This document shows, piece after piece, positions 1 to 6,836 of a stretch of DNA of 12,215 nt. Position 1 is the stretch's first letter. Each line of letters begins with the position of its first letter. The stretch is taken from positions 1-12,215 of the forward strand of contig JASHPC010000198.1 in assembly GCA_030038335.1 (NCBI GenBank), written 5' to 3'. The notes beneath the pieces are model-generated. The model did no database searches, had not been told where the DNA came from, and saw nothing but the letters and a program-made list of their open reading frames with translations. This DNA comes from Vulcanimicrobiota bacterium (GTDB taxonomy: Bacteria > Vulcanimicrobiota > Vulcanimicrobiia > Vulcanimicrobiales > Vulcanimicrobiaceae). Position numbers and translations under genes: made by a program.

Positions 1-971
1 AACGCCGTGCCGAGTTTTCGATAGCGTGCGAAGACGTCGGCAGCATGCTGCTTTGCCTCTTCGCGCTCGGGCGCAGCCAACTCATGGAGTCGAGCGTACA
101 GCGCCTCACCTTCCCGGCGCAGCTCGTGGCGCTGCGCGATCTCCAACTGGCGCGCGTCGAGAGATAAAAGAGCGGCGTCAACTCGGCGCATGCGGGCATC
201 GATTCGTCGCTGCAGCGCTCGACGGCGCCCGGCATCGGCGGCGGACGCAGCGCTCAGGGTGCGTCGTGCTCGCTCTTCGAACATGATGGAGAGCAGGGAA
301 GGCTCTCGCGTTAGCGTCGCATCCGAAAACTGGTCGAGCGGAAGAAGGTGTGCCTGCAAGAGCATGCCCCTGCAGCGATACACGAAAAGCGGCTCGTGCA
401 ACGCCTCGTCGCTTTCAAGAAACGCGAGCGCCTGCTCGGAGGCATGACCCGCATCCGCGACGATCAGCGGTAGCATCACCGGTTGGCGCGGCGGCTGCAC
501 GTACGGAAAGCCCGTCATCGTCGCGCGTGCACTATGCGCCGGATCGAACTCTTTGCAGGCGGCGACGACGGTTTGGTTCTTTACGAGCACGGCGTTGCCG
601 AAGCGCGGCACGAGCTCGATGTAAAGGTCTACTTCATTAGTGATGCCGAAGCGCGAGCGCGTGTGGAAGCTCAGGTGCAGAAGCCGATCGTGGTCCCCGG
701 ACCGTACGCCGGCGAGCGTCGAGCCGCGAAGCACGCGCGCGAGCGAGCGAGGGAAGCCCGGGGGGTCGTCGATGTCAAGCTCCGCATCGAGCGTCACGAG
801 TGGAGGCGAGCCGAAGAGATCCATACAGAGCGTGCGCGTTCCGCCCGCCGACCACAACGCAATTGCCGGTCTGCCGTCGGGTGCCGCGCCCGCGTCCTGC
901 ACGCGCGCGCCGAGTAACTGCGACTGCAACTCGAACGCGAGACGCCGCACGAGGGCCCAGTCCGTGCGCAT
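1..971 (-). CDS. rqcH: RqcH/NFACT (FbpA-like) ribosome quality-control protein, C-terminus cut by window edge
   Basis: RqcH binds 50S subunits carrying stalled peptidyl-tRNA and directs alanine tailing of the nascent chain. The frame is open for 323 codons from the ATG at 971 to the left edge with no stop. The N-terminus fits the NFACT-N pattern: an EL...L.GARV segment at residues 14-24, a P..F.R.L...L.G block at 71-83, and GDHDRLLHL at 92-100, with D95-R96 matching the Asp-Arg pair essential in Bacillus RqcH. ELVPRFGNAVLV follows, corresponding to the family's EL.GR.SN..L motif. Residues from about 245 are charged and helical, with REGEALYARL and the FARYRKL segment typical of the NFACT middle coiled coil. 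The RNA-binding NFACT-R domain lies outside the window. The ATG was chosen because it gives the usual short lead before the EL motif; no clear Shine-Dalgarno precedes it. It is divergent from the gmk run and its start codon shares bases with that of the neighbouring lipoprotein. Confidence 0.87.
   Translation of the reverse strand, partial: MRTDWALVRRLAFELQSQLLGARVQDAGAAPDGRPAIALWSAGGTRTLCMDLFGSPPLVTLDAELDIDDPPGFPRSLARVLRGSTLAGVRSGDHDRLLHLSFHTRSRFGITNEVDLYIELVPRFGNAVLVKNQTVVAACKEFDPAHSARATMTGFPYVQPPRQPVMLPLIVADAGHASEQALAFLESDEALHEPLFVYRCRGMLLQAHLLPLDQFSDATLTREPSLLSIMFEERARRTLSAASAADAGRRRALQRRIDARMRRVDAALLSLDARQLEIAQRHELRREGEALYARLHELAAPEREEAKQHAADVFARYRKLGTA
951..955 (+). promoter_or_regulatory. 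Possible ribosome binding site GAGGG for an upstream GTG start
   Basis: GAGGG lies 8 nt before a GTG at 964 that is in frame with the lipoprotein ATG at 970. The spacing suits GTG 964 better than ATG 970, which is 14 nt away. If used, the lipoprotein gains two residues (Met-Arg) and its signal peptide a second positive charge. The site lies inside the divergent rqcH coding sequence, so it could be chance. Confidence 0.35.
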
Positions 972-1410
972 GACGGCGTATCGTTCGTTCGGAGCGGCGC
1001 TTGCCCTCGGCGCTCTCTGTGCCTGCTCGTCGGCGGGACCTCCGCATCCCAGCGGCTGGACGAAAGGAAGCGACGATACCTGGAGTACCACGACGGCCCT
1101 TGGGTTGGAGAAGTACTCGTACGAGAAGTCGCCGGCTCAAGGCTCGCTCACAGATCTCTCGTCAAGCCAGGCCATCGACACCGTCGAACGCTACGCCGGC
1201 TCGAGACTGAGGGAAACGGTGCCGTTGCCGGCATGTCCGGGCGAAGCCGGGCTCTCGACATATTCGTTGCCGGCGAACCGGACGCTCGAGGTTGGGTTTT
1301 CCATAAACTCCGGACAAGCGATCGTCGTTCGCTACGAGAGGCCAAGCGGTGTCAAGGCCGCTCCAAGCGTCGTGACCGCCTTCCGGCAGGCGGTTTGCTA
1401 CACGCTGTGA
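970..1410 (+). CDS. Small secreted lipoprotein of unknown function
   Basis: This 146-residue protein has a short type II signal peptide: Arg5, a hydrophobic Ala/Leu-rich core at residues 7-18, and a lipobox-like LCAC with the candidate lipidated Cys at 19. Cys at -2 of the lipobox is unusual. The mature part has a W..G.DDTWS stretch, a TVERYAGSRL segment, PLPACPGEAG near 86-94 and a C-terminal VCYTL. Cys89 and Cys143 are the only other cysteines and could form a disulfide. The pattern resembles small uncharacterised lipoproteins I associate with Eremiobacterota-like genomes, but I cannot assign a function. The start is ATG 970 or the in-frame GTG 964, which has the better Shine-Dalgarno. The TGA stop overlaps the gmk GTG start by 4 nt (GTGA), so the two are probably translated together. 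The protein likely sits in the periplasm, anchored to one of the membranes. Confidence 0.72.
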   Translation: MTAYRSFGAALALGALCACSSAGPPHPSGWTKGSDDTWSTTTALGLEKYSYEKSPAQGSLTDLSSSQAIDTVERYAGSRLRETVPLPACPGEAGLSTYSLPANRTLEVGFSINSGQAIVVRYERPSGVKAAPSVVTAFRQAVCYTL

Positions 1411-2027
1411 AACCAGGTCCCGGACTTCTCTTCGTGGTTTCGGGACCGTCCGGAGCCGGGAAGGACACTCTGGTCGACGCGCTGCGGGCACGGACGGCGC
1501 GCCTTCGTTACTCGGTATCGGCGACGACACGCGCACCGAGAGACGGGGAGATCGAAGGAGAGCACTACTTCTTTCTGCCACCCGAGGAGTTCGAACGCCG
1601 CCGCGACGCCGGAGAGTTCCTCGAGTGGCGGGTGTACAACGGCAACCTCTACGGCACGCCTCGCGATTACGTGGAGCGAACGATCGCCGAGGGCTACGAC
1701 GTCATCATGAAGCCCGAAGTCAACGGCGCGCTCGCGGTTCGCGCGGCGTATCCGGCGGCCGTGCTGATCTTCTTGGTTCCGGATAAGTTCTCGTATCTCC
1801 GTACTCGACTGCTGGCGCGACGAACGGAGACGAACGAGGAGATCGCGCGGCGCCTCGAGATCGCACATCAGGAGATGAAGTTCATTCGGAGTTTCGACTA
1901 TATCATCATAAACGAACAGCATCGCTCTGAAGAAGCGGTGGAGGATTTGGAAGCCGTGCTCCACTCGGAGCGCTTTCGAATCCATCGCTTCGGTGACGAG
2001 CTGCTCGGAAATCTCGAGCACACCTAA
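1407..2027 (+). CDS. gmk: Guanylate kinase
   Basis: Gmk phosphorylates GMP to GDP with ATP in the cytoplasm, a required step in GTP and dGTP supply. The product is 206 residues, the usual length. Visible motifs are the P-loop GPSGAGKDT at 13-21, SVSATTRAPRDGE at 36-48 and HYFFLPPEEFERR at 53-65 in the GMP-binding region, GEFLEW at 69-74 and NLYGTPRDYVE at 80-90. The arginine-rich lid includes RLLARRTETNEEIARRL at 134-150, and the C-terminal FDYIIIN lies at 163-169. Two deviations stand out. The P-loop has Asp in place of the usual Ser before Thr. The normally DIDxQGA-like block reads KPEVNGA at 102-108, keeping only one acid (Glu104). The frame stays open far upstream, but that part overlaps the lipoprotein and lacks family similarity, so GTG 1407 was chosen; it gives the expected few residues before the LLFVVSGPSG strand. 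Confidence 0.95.
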   Translation: MKPGPGLLFVVSGPSGAGKDTLVDALRARTARLRYSVSATTRAPRDGEIEGEHYFFLPPEEFERRRDAGEFLEWRVYNGNLYGTPRDYVERTIAEGYDVIMKPEVNGALAVRAAYPAAVLIFLVPDKFSYLRTRLLARRTETNEEIARRLEIAHQEMKFIRSFDYIIINEQHRSEEAVEDLEAVLHSERFRIHRFGDELLGNLEHT

Positions 2028-2058
2028 CAGTTATTGGGAAAGATACGACGCATTCATC

Positions 2059-2331
2059 ATGAGTAAGACCGTATTCGGAGACCTCGACGCACTCCTCAAG
2101 CACGCCGATTCGAAGTTTAGCCTCGTCAACATCGTGACCAAACGAGCACGACAGTTGAACAATTGGATTCGCGTGCAGCAGATGCCGCCAATGGACCGGC
2201 GAGAGTACTACGCGAGCGAGCCGCTCGTCGACAAAGAGACGATCAATCCAAACAAGCCCGTCTCCATCGCACTCGACGAAATCGCGGAGGGTAAGATCGA
2301 GTACCACCGGACCAAGGAAGGCATCAAGTAG
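2059..2331 (+). CDS. rpoZ: DNA-directed RNA polymerase omega subunit
   Basis: Omega wraps the C-terminal tail of beta-prime and helps assemble RNA polymerase. The 90-residue product has the family core SKFSLVNIVTKRARQLN at about 18-34 (compare the usual K/RAR.L helix) and KPVSIALDEIAEGKI at about 68-82. ATG 2059 was preferred over an upstream in-frame start at 1993 because the extra 22 residues overlap the end of gmk and are unrelated to omega. The gmk-rpoZ pairing is widely conserved and supports the call. There are 31 nt between gmk and rpoZ and 6 nt between rpoZ and glmS, so co-transcription is very likely. Confidence 0.95.
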   Translation: MSKTVFGDLDALLKHADSKFSLVNIVTKRARQLNNWIRVQQMPPMDRREYYASEPLVDKETINPNKPVSIALDEIAEGKIEYHRTKEGIK

Positions 2332-2337
2332 GACCTC

Positions 2338-4179
2338 ATGTGCGGCATCGTCGGGTACGTCGGCGGGAAGGACAGCGTGCCGATCATTCTCGACGCGCTG
2401 CACCGCCTTGAGTACCGCGGGTACGATAGCGCCGGCATCGCCGTCATCGACGAACGCGGCCGGCTCTGTGACTCGAAGGCCGAAGGAAAACTTGCGCGCT
2501 TAGCGGAGCGGCTGCGCGATGGTGAGCCGCTCTCAGGTCCGGTGGGCATCGGACACACGCGCTGGGCTACGCACGGCCGTCCTTCGGATACGAACGCCCA
2601 TCCGCACATGGATTGCAACGGCCGCTTAGCGGTCGTGCACAACGGCATCATCGAGAACTACGCATCGCTTCGTGCAGCATTGCTCGAACGCGGACACGTC
2701 TTTCGGAGCGAGACCGACACCGAGGTACTCGCGCATCTCATCGAGACGCACTACGATGGCGACCTCGAGGAAGCGCTGAGACGCACGCTGCGCGAGGTGC
2801 GTGGAGCGTACGCACTCGGTGTCATCTCGACCGACGATCCGACGCATCTCATCTTCGCGCGCAACGGCGCGAGCCCGCTCGTGCTCGGCATCGGAGACGA
2901 AGAGATGTACGTCGCTTCCGACACGCCGGCGATTCTCCCGTACACGCGTAAGGAAGTGATCGTCCAAGAGGGCGAGATCGCAGTCGTCGGACGCGACGGC
3001 TGGCGCATCACGGACTACGCCGGCCGGCGCATCGAACGCGACGTCGTGCAGATTCTCTGGGACGCGCGCGCCGCTGAGAAAAGCGGCTTCAAGCACTTCA
3101 TGCTCAAAGAGATCTTCGAGCAACCCAACGCGATCAAGGAGACGCTCGCCGGCCGCGTGGCGGAAGACGGCGACGTTACGGTACTCGACGAGCTCGGCGC
3201 GTTTGGAGAAGACCGCCTGCGTTCCATTTCCAAGATCGCGATTACAGGATGCGGAACGGCGTATTACGCCGGCATGACCGGCATGTATCTGCTGCGCTCT
3301 CTCGCGCGCTTGCCGGTCGAGATGGAGTTGGCGAGTGAGTTTCGCTATGGGGATCCCGTCGTCGACCCGTCGACACTCGTCATCGCGATGTCGCAGTCCG
3401 GAGAGACTGCAGACACCGTCGAGGCGGTGCGCATCGCAAGCCACGCCGGGAGCCCGATCCTCGGCGTCTGCAACGTTCTCGGCTCGCATCTCACACGGCT
3501 CGCCGACGGCACGCTCTACACACGCAGCGGGCCAGAGGTCGGTGTCGCTGCAACGAAGACGTACGTGGCGCAGGCGACGGCGATGGTGCTCTTCGCACTC
3601 GCGCTCGCACGGCTGCGAGGAGCGACTGACGCCGAACGGCTGCGCGAGGTCGCGCGAGGCACTCGTCTGCTTCCCGCCGCAGTCGACGTCGTCCTCAATG
3701 CGTCGAGCGAGATTCGCAAAATTGCGCAGCGCTACAGCGCGACGCGCAGCGCTCTCTTCATCGGGCGGTACGTGAACTTTCCAACGGCGCTCGAAGGTGC
3801 CCTCAAGCTCAAGGAGATTTCGTACATTCATGCCGAGGCCTACGCGGCGGGAGAGATGAAGCACGGGCCGATCGCACTTCTCGACCGGACGACACCTGTC
3901 GTGGCAGTCATGACGGAAGGACGCGTTCGCGAGAAAATGCTTTCGAACATCATGGAATCGAAGGCGCGCGAAGCACCGGTGATTCTCGTCGCGAACTATG
4001 GCGATGAGGAAGCGGCTTCGGTAGCAGATCACGTTTTTTGGGTGCCGAAAGTCGACGAGCTCCTCGCGCCGATCGTCAACGTGATTCCGTTGCAGCTCTT
4101 CGCATATCATATCGCCGACATCGAAGGCAAGGACGTCGACCAGCCCCGTAATCTCGCCAAGACCGTCACCGTCGAATGA
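2338..4179 (+). CDS. glmS: Glutamine--fructose-6-phosphate aminotransferase (isomerising)
   Basis: GlmS makes glucosamine-6-phosphate from fructose-6-phosphate and glutamine, the entry step to peptidoglycan and LPS amino sugars. The 613-residue length is typical. The N-terminal class II glutaminase domain (about 1-240) begins MCGIVGYVGG with nucleophile Cys2 and shows HRLEYRGYDSAG at 22-33, GHTRWATHG at 72-80, HNGIIENY at 101-108 and SETDTEVLAHLIE at 124-136. Two SIS sugar-isomerase domains follow, with GCGTAYYAGM at 304-313, SQSGETADT at 352-360, ATKTY at 405-409 and EGALKLKEISYIHAEAYAAG at 486-505. The tail ends DQPRNLAKTVTVE, as in the family. Met1 must directly precede the catalytic Cys, so the start is certain. 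The stop overlaps the rph start (ATGA). No glmS ribozyme is possible here because only 6 nt separate it from rpoZ. Confidence 0.97.
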   Translation: MCGIVGYVGGKDSVPIILDALHRLEYRGYDSAGIAVIDERGRLCDSKAEGKLARLAERLRDGEPLSGPVGIGHTRWATHGRPSDTNAHPHMDCNGRLAVVHNGIIENYASLRAALLERGHVFRSETDTEVLAHLIETHYDGDLEEALRRTLREVRGAYALGVISTDDPTHLIFARNGASPLVLGIGDEEMYVASDTPAILPYTRKEVIVQEGEIAVVGRDGWRITDYAGRRIERDVVQILWDARAAEKSGFKHFMLKEIFEQPNAIKETLAGRVAEDGDVTVLDELGAFGEDRLRSISKIAITGCGTAYYAGMTGMYLLRSLARLPVEMELASEFRYGDPVVDPSTLVIAMSQSGETADTVEAVRIASHAGSPILGVCNVLGSHLTRLADGTLYTRSGPEVGVAATKTYVAQATAMVLFALALARLRGATDAERLREVARGTRLLPAAVDVVLNASSEIRKIAQRYSATRSALFIGRYVNFPTALEGALKLKEISYIHAEAYAAGEMKHGPIALLDRTTPVVAVMTEGRVREKMLSNIMESKAREAPVILVANYGDEEAASVADHVFWVPKVDELLAPIVNVIPLQLFAYHIADIEGKDVDQPRNLAKTVTVE

Positions 4180-4925
4180 CACCGCGCAGCGACGGACGCC
4201 GGGCAGACGAGATTCGGCCCGTACGCATCGAACCGGGGATAATGAAGTTTGCAGAGGGAAGTGCGCTCATCCATGTCGGCGACACGCGCGTGCTCTGCAC
4301 CGCGACGATCGAAGATCGCGTTCCGCAGTGGATGCGCGGAAAAGGCGTCGGCTGGATTACCGCCGAGTACGCGATGCTGCCTCGCGCAACGCAGGAGCGC
4401 ACGCAGCGCGAATCAGCGCGCGGTCGCGTCGGCGGACGAACGCATGAGATTCAGCGTATCGTCGGACGCGCGCTGCGCGCAGTGACGAACACCGTCAAGC
4501 TTGGCGAACGCTGCATCTGGATCGACTGCGACGTCCTTCAGGCGGACGGCGGCACGCGAACGGCGGCGGTCACCGGCGCATACGTTGCGCTCGCGCTCGC
4601 GCTGCGCCGCGTCGCCGACCCGAGAAAGCCCGACGAGTGGCCACTTGACGCGGCAGTCGCGGCGACGAGCGTGGGCATCGTCGAAGGAACGACGCTGCTC
4701 GACCTCGCGTACGACGAAGATAGCCGAGCGCACGTGGACATGAACGTCTTTGCAACGGATGCCGGTCGCTTCGTGGAGATTCAGGGAACCGCCGAGGCGA
4801 CGCCATTCGACCGCGACGATCTCGATAGGCTGCTCGGCCTCGCGGCGGTTGGCCTCGAGAGGCTTTTCGCAGAGCAGCGCGCGGCTCTCGAGCGTGGCGG
4901 GCTTGTGGAGCCGGCGCGTGCCTGA
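4176..4925 (+). CDS. rph: Ribonuclease PH
   Basis: RNase PH is a phosphate-dependent 3'-5' exoribonuclease that trims tRNA 3' ends and forms a hexameric ring. The product is 249 residues, the usual length. It begins with a typical R.DGR..DEIRPV..E lead, then GDTRVLCTATIED at 35-47, GWITAEYAMLPRAT at 59-72 and GGRTHEIQRIVGRALRAV at 86-103, with Arg88 matching the phosphate-binding arginine of the family. DCDVLQADGGTRTAAVTGAYVA at 117-138 contains the second conserved arginine (128), and HVDMNVF near 186-192 carries the catalytic-site Asp. The ATG at 4176 overlaps the glmS stop as ATGA. rdgB, a common rph partner, is absent downstream. Confidence 0.95.
   Translation: MTPRSDGRRADEIRPVRIEPGIMKFAEGSALIHVGDTRVLCTATIEDRVPQWMRGKGVGWITAEYAMLPRATQERTQRESARGRVGGRTHEIQRIVGRALRAVTNTVKLGERCIWIDCDVLQADGGTRTAAVTGAYVALALALRRVADPRKPDEWPLDAAVAATSVGIVEGTTLLDLAYDEDSRAHVDMNVFATDAGRFVEIQGTAEATPFDRDDLDRLLGLAAVGLERLFAEQRAALERGGLVEPARA
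4907..4910 (+). promoter_or_regulatory. Ribosome binding site GGAG deciding the GTG start at 4918
   Basis: GGAG lies 7 nt before GTG 4918 and within the last codons of rph. The frame is open back to 4750, but only this start has a well-placed Shine-Dalgarno, and the residues before it are the out-of-frame reading of rph. Confidence 0.6.
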
Positions 4926-5259
4926 CGAACGTTTTGCGGCGCTCGTCGCGCTCGTTGGAAAGTTCCACATCACGGAACGTGCGATGCGCCAAACGCAGGA
5001 AAGCGCCGATCGTGCCGTTCGCGAAGGGACGCTCGACGAGGAGTTGCGCGTGAGCTACCTCGACGCCGTCCGGCGCTACTTCGGCGCCTTCGAGCGCGAG
5101 GCTCGCGGACACTTGCGCGACGTCGACCGGCGCCTCTCGCACGCAAACCAGGTCGTCTTCAACTTGAACGCCGAGCGTAGCGTTGCCGTGAAGCGCGTCG
5201 AGGCGACGAGCGGCGTTCTCGCGCAACTCGACGCGATCGAAGAACGGCTTCCGTTATGA
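4918..5259 (+). CDS. Hypothetical helical protein, 113 residues, between rph and mlaE
   Basis: I do not recognise this family. The product from GTG 4918 has no signal peptide or membrane segment and is rich in Arg, Glu, Ala and Leu, with the look of two or three long amphipathic helices or coiled coils. Examples are TQESADRAVREGTLDEELR at about 26-44 and VRRYFGAFEREARGHLRDVD at about 51-70. The C-terminal half contains HANQVVFNLNAERSVAVKRV. It is probably cytoplasmic. The start overlaps the rph stop by 8 nt and the stop overlaps the mlaE start as ATGA, so both borders favour translational coupling. That placement, with codon use like its neighbours, argues for a real gene rather than a chance ORF. 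A link to the transporter encoded next is an inference from position only. Confidence 0.75.
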   Translation: MPDERFAALVALVGKFHITERAMRQTQESADRAVREGTLDEELRVSYLDAVRRYFGAFEREARGHLRDVDRRLSHANQVVFNLNAERSVAVKRVEATSGVLAQLDAIEERLPL

Positions 5260-6035
5260 ACCCGCTCGAACGCGTCGGCGCACGTACGAACGCGTTCTTC
5301 GAGTATGCAGGCGGACTCACGCAGCTCCTGGGAAGCTCGATCGGCTTTCTCTTTCGCGCGCGCATTCGCATCGGCGAAGCCATCTCCCAGGCATACCTTC
5401 TCGGATATCAATCGCTCCCCATTACGCTTCTGACGTCGCTCTTCACCGGCATGGTCATCGCGCTCGAGTCGGCAGTCAACGCCGTTCAGTACGGACTGGG
5501 TAACATCGTCGGGGGCGCGGTTGCGTACACGTCGGCGAGAGAGCTCGGCCCTATGCTGACGGGGATCGTCGTCGCCGGACGCGCAGGCTCTGCGATCGCT
5601 GCGGAGATTGGCTCCATGGTCGTCACGGACCAAGTCGAGGCGCTTCGCTCGATGGGAATCGAGCCGGCACGCTATCTCGTCGTTCCGCGTCTACTCGCGC
5701 TCGTGGTGATGCTTCCGTTGCTGACGATCTTCGCGGACGTGATATCGATTATCGGCGGAGCATGGGTTGCGAAGATCTTCGCACACATTGGGTACAGCGA
5801 CTTCATGCAGTCGGCGCGTACGACGATCTCGATGGGTGACGTCGAGAAGGGTCTCATCAAAACCGTCGTCTTCGCCGCAATCATCGCGCTCGTCGGGTCT
5901 TTCCAGGGGCTTCGCACGCGCGGTGGCGCTGCCGGCGTCGGAAAGTCGACGACGGGTGCCGTCGTCGTGTCGATGATGTTGATCTTCATCTCGAACTTTG
6001 CCCTCTCGGTTCTCCTCTACGGCTCGAGTGGCTGA
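5256..6035 (+). CDS. mlaE: MlaE-family ABC transporter permease
   Basis: MlaE is the inner-membrane permease of the MlaFED-type phospholipid transporter. The 259-residue product has the usual length and several hydrophobic segments (about 54-74, 145-170, 203-217 and 234-254). The family core is clear: ARELGPMLTGIVVAGRAGSA at 94-113, AAEIGSMVVTDQVEALRSMG at 115-134 and VVPRLLALVVMLPLL at 142-156. Near the C-terminus GLRTRGGAAGVGKSTTGAVVVS is the conserved permease loop. It is followed by mlaF and mlaD in the usual E-F-D grouping. No STAS-domain MlaB, periplasmic MlaC or outer-membrane MlaA is encoded in the window. Confidence 0.93.
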   Translation: MNPLERVGARTNAFFEYAGGLTQLLGSSIGFLFRARIRIGEAISQAYLLGYQSLPITLLTSLFTGMVIALESAVNAVQYGLGNIVGGAVAYTSARELGPMLTGIVVAGRAGSAIAAEIGSMVVTDQVEALRSMGIEPARYLVVPRLLALVVMLPLLTIFADVISIIGGAWVAKIFAHIGYSDFMQSARTTISMGDVEKGLIKTVVFAAIIALVGSFQGLRTRGGAAGVGKSTTGAVVVSMMLIFISNFALSVLLYGSSG

Positions 6036-6786
6036 GCGCATCATCGCGCGGCTCGACTCGGTCTCGCTGCGCTTTGGCGACCGGCTCGTGCTGCAGAACT
6101 GCTCGCTTCCTATCGTGGAAGGCGCGATCACGTGCATCGTCGGTCTCTCGGGAGCGGGAAAGTCGACGGTTCTTCGCTTGCTCGACGGACTCGTACGCCC
6201 GCAGGAGGGGCACGTCTACGTTCGCGACGTGGACGTCTGTCACACGAAGGAGCGCGAGCTCAACAAGATTCGCCGGTCGATCAGTCTGTCGTTTCAGTTC
6301 GCAGCGCTGCTAGACAGCCTAACGCTCGAGCAGAACGTCTCGCTGCCGCTCGTGGAGAACACGAACATGCGCCGCAGCGAGATACGGCAGAAGGTGTCGG
6401 AGGCACTCGATGCCGTCGGCTTGACCTTCGCCAATACAAACCTTCCCGCCGAACTCTCCGGAGGAATGCTCAAACGCGCGGGTTTCGCGCGCGCAGTCGT
6501 CACGCAGCCGGATCTGATTCTGTACGACGAACCGACGACGGGGCTCGATCCCATATCGGTACACCTCATCACGAAGACGATTATGCGGCTGCGCGAGCGA
6601 TCGAACGGAACGGCCGTCGTGACATCGCACGACCTACCCGCGATCTACATGATGGCGGATTATATGGCGATGCTCTTCGAAGGCGTCATCATCGCCTACG
6701 GTACGACGGAGGAGATTCGCCAGTCGCAAAATCCCATCGTGCAGCAGTTTCTCGCCGGTGACGAAGTCGGACCGATTCCGATATGA
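6028..6786 (+). CDS. mlaF: MlaF-family ABC transporter ATP-binding protein
   Basis: MlaF is the ATPase that drives MlaE. The 252-residue product contains Walker A GLSGAGKST at 39-47, a Q-loop FQFAALLDSLTL with Gln90, the ABC signature LSGGM at 143-147 followed by LKRAGFARAV, Walker B LILYDEPTTGLDP at 163-175 and the switch His201 in VVTSHD. The signature followed by a basic residue and A.FARA is characteristic of the Mla/Ttg2A branch. The start was set at GTG 6028, which gives the usual short lead before the first strand and an 8-nt overlap with the mlaE stop. A TTG at 5998 is the alternative and would add ten residues read from mlaE in another frame. Confidence 0.93.
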   Translation: MAERIIARLDSVSLRFGDRLVLQNCSLPIVEGAITCIVGLSGAGKSTVLRLLDGLVRPQEGHVYVRDVDVCHTKERELNKIRRSISLSFQFAALLDSLTLEQNVSLPLVENTNMRRSEIRQKVSEALDAVGLTFANTNLPAELSGGMLKRAGFARAVVTQPDLILYDEPTTGLDPISVHLITKTIMRLRERSNGTAVVTSHDLPAIYMMADYMAMLFEGVIIAYGTTEEIRQSQNPIVQQFLAGDEVGPIPI

Positions 6787-6836
6787 CGCGCGAAGGTGAA
6801 CCCTTGCGCGAACAGGTAGTAGCGCATCGTGAGTAG
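6783..6836 (+). CDS. Possible 17-codon coupling mini-ORF between mlaF and mlaD
   Basis: ATG 6783 overlaps the mlaF stop (ATGA) and reads MTREGEPLREQVVAHRE before a TAG at 6834-6836. It covers the whole mlaF-mlaD gap and overlaps the mlaD GTG start by 8 nt, the same overlap size seen twice upstream. It may serve only to carry ribosomes from mlaF to mlaD. No good Shine-Dalgarno precedes it and the peptide resembles nothing I know, so it could be chance. Confidence 0.25.
   Translation: MTREGEPLREQVVAHRE
6787..6810 (+). other. Potential RNA hairpin between mlaF and mlaD
   Basis: Immediately after the mlaF stop, CGCGCGAAGG (6787-6796) can pair with CCCTTGCGCG (6801-6810) across a TGAA tetraloop, with one G-U wobble and one mismatch in a 10-bp stem. 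There is no T-run after it, so it is not a classical terminator. It could stabilise the upstream mRNA or mark a processing point that sets MlaF and MlaD amounts. Confidence 0.4.

Noticed and set aside
26..917. Several plus-strand open frames at the left end
   Set aside because: They are shadows of rqcH on the minus strand, which is open without a stop from 971 to the window edge and matches the NFACT family.
640..969. N-terminal extension of the lipoprotein frame upstream of 964
   Set aside because: It would place about 110 Arg/Ser-rich residues before an obvious lipoprotein signal peptide and lies opposite rqcH, which has clear family motifs.
1233..1406. Longer N-terminus for guanylate kinase
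   Set aside because: The 58 extra residues are the out-of-frame reading of the lipoprotein gene; Gmk proteins normally start just before the P-loop strand.
2626..4182. 518-codon minus-strand open frame opposite glmS
   Set aside because: It is the antisense reading of glmS, which carries all family motifs in its own frame. The antisense protein is rich in Arg, Asp, Val and His with no recognisable domain, as expected from a GC-rich shadow frame.
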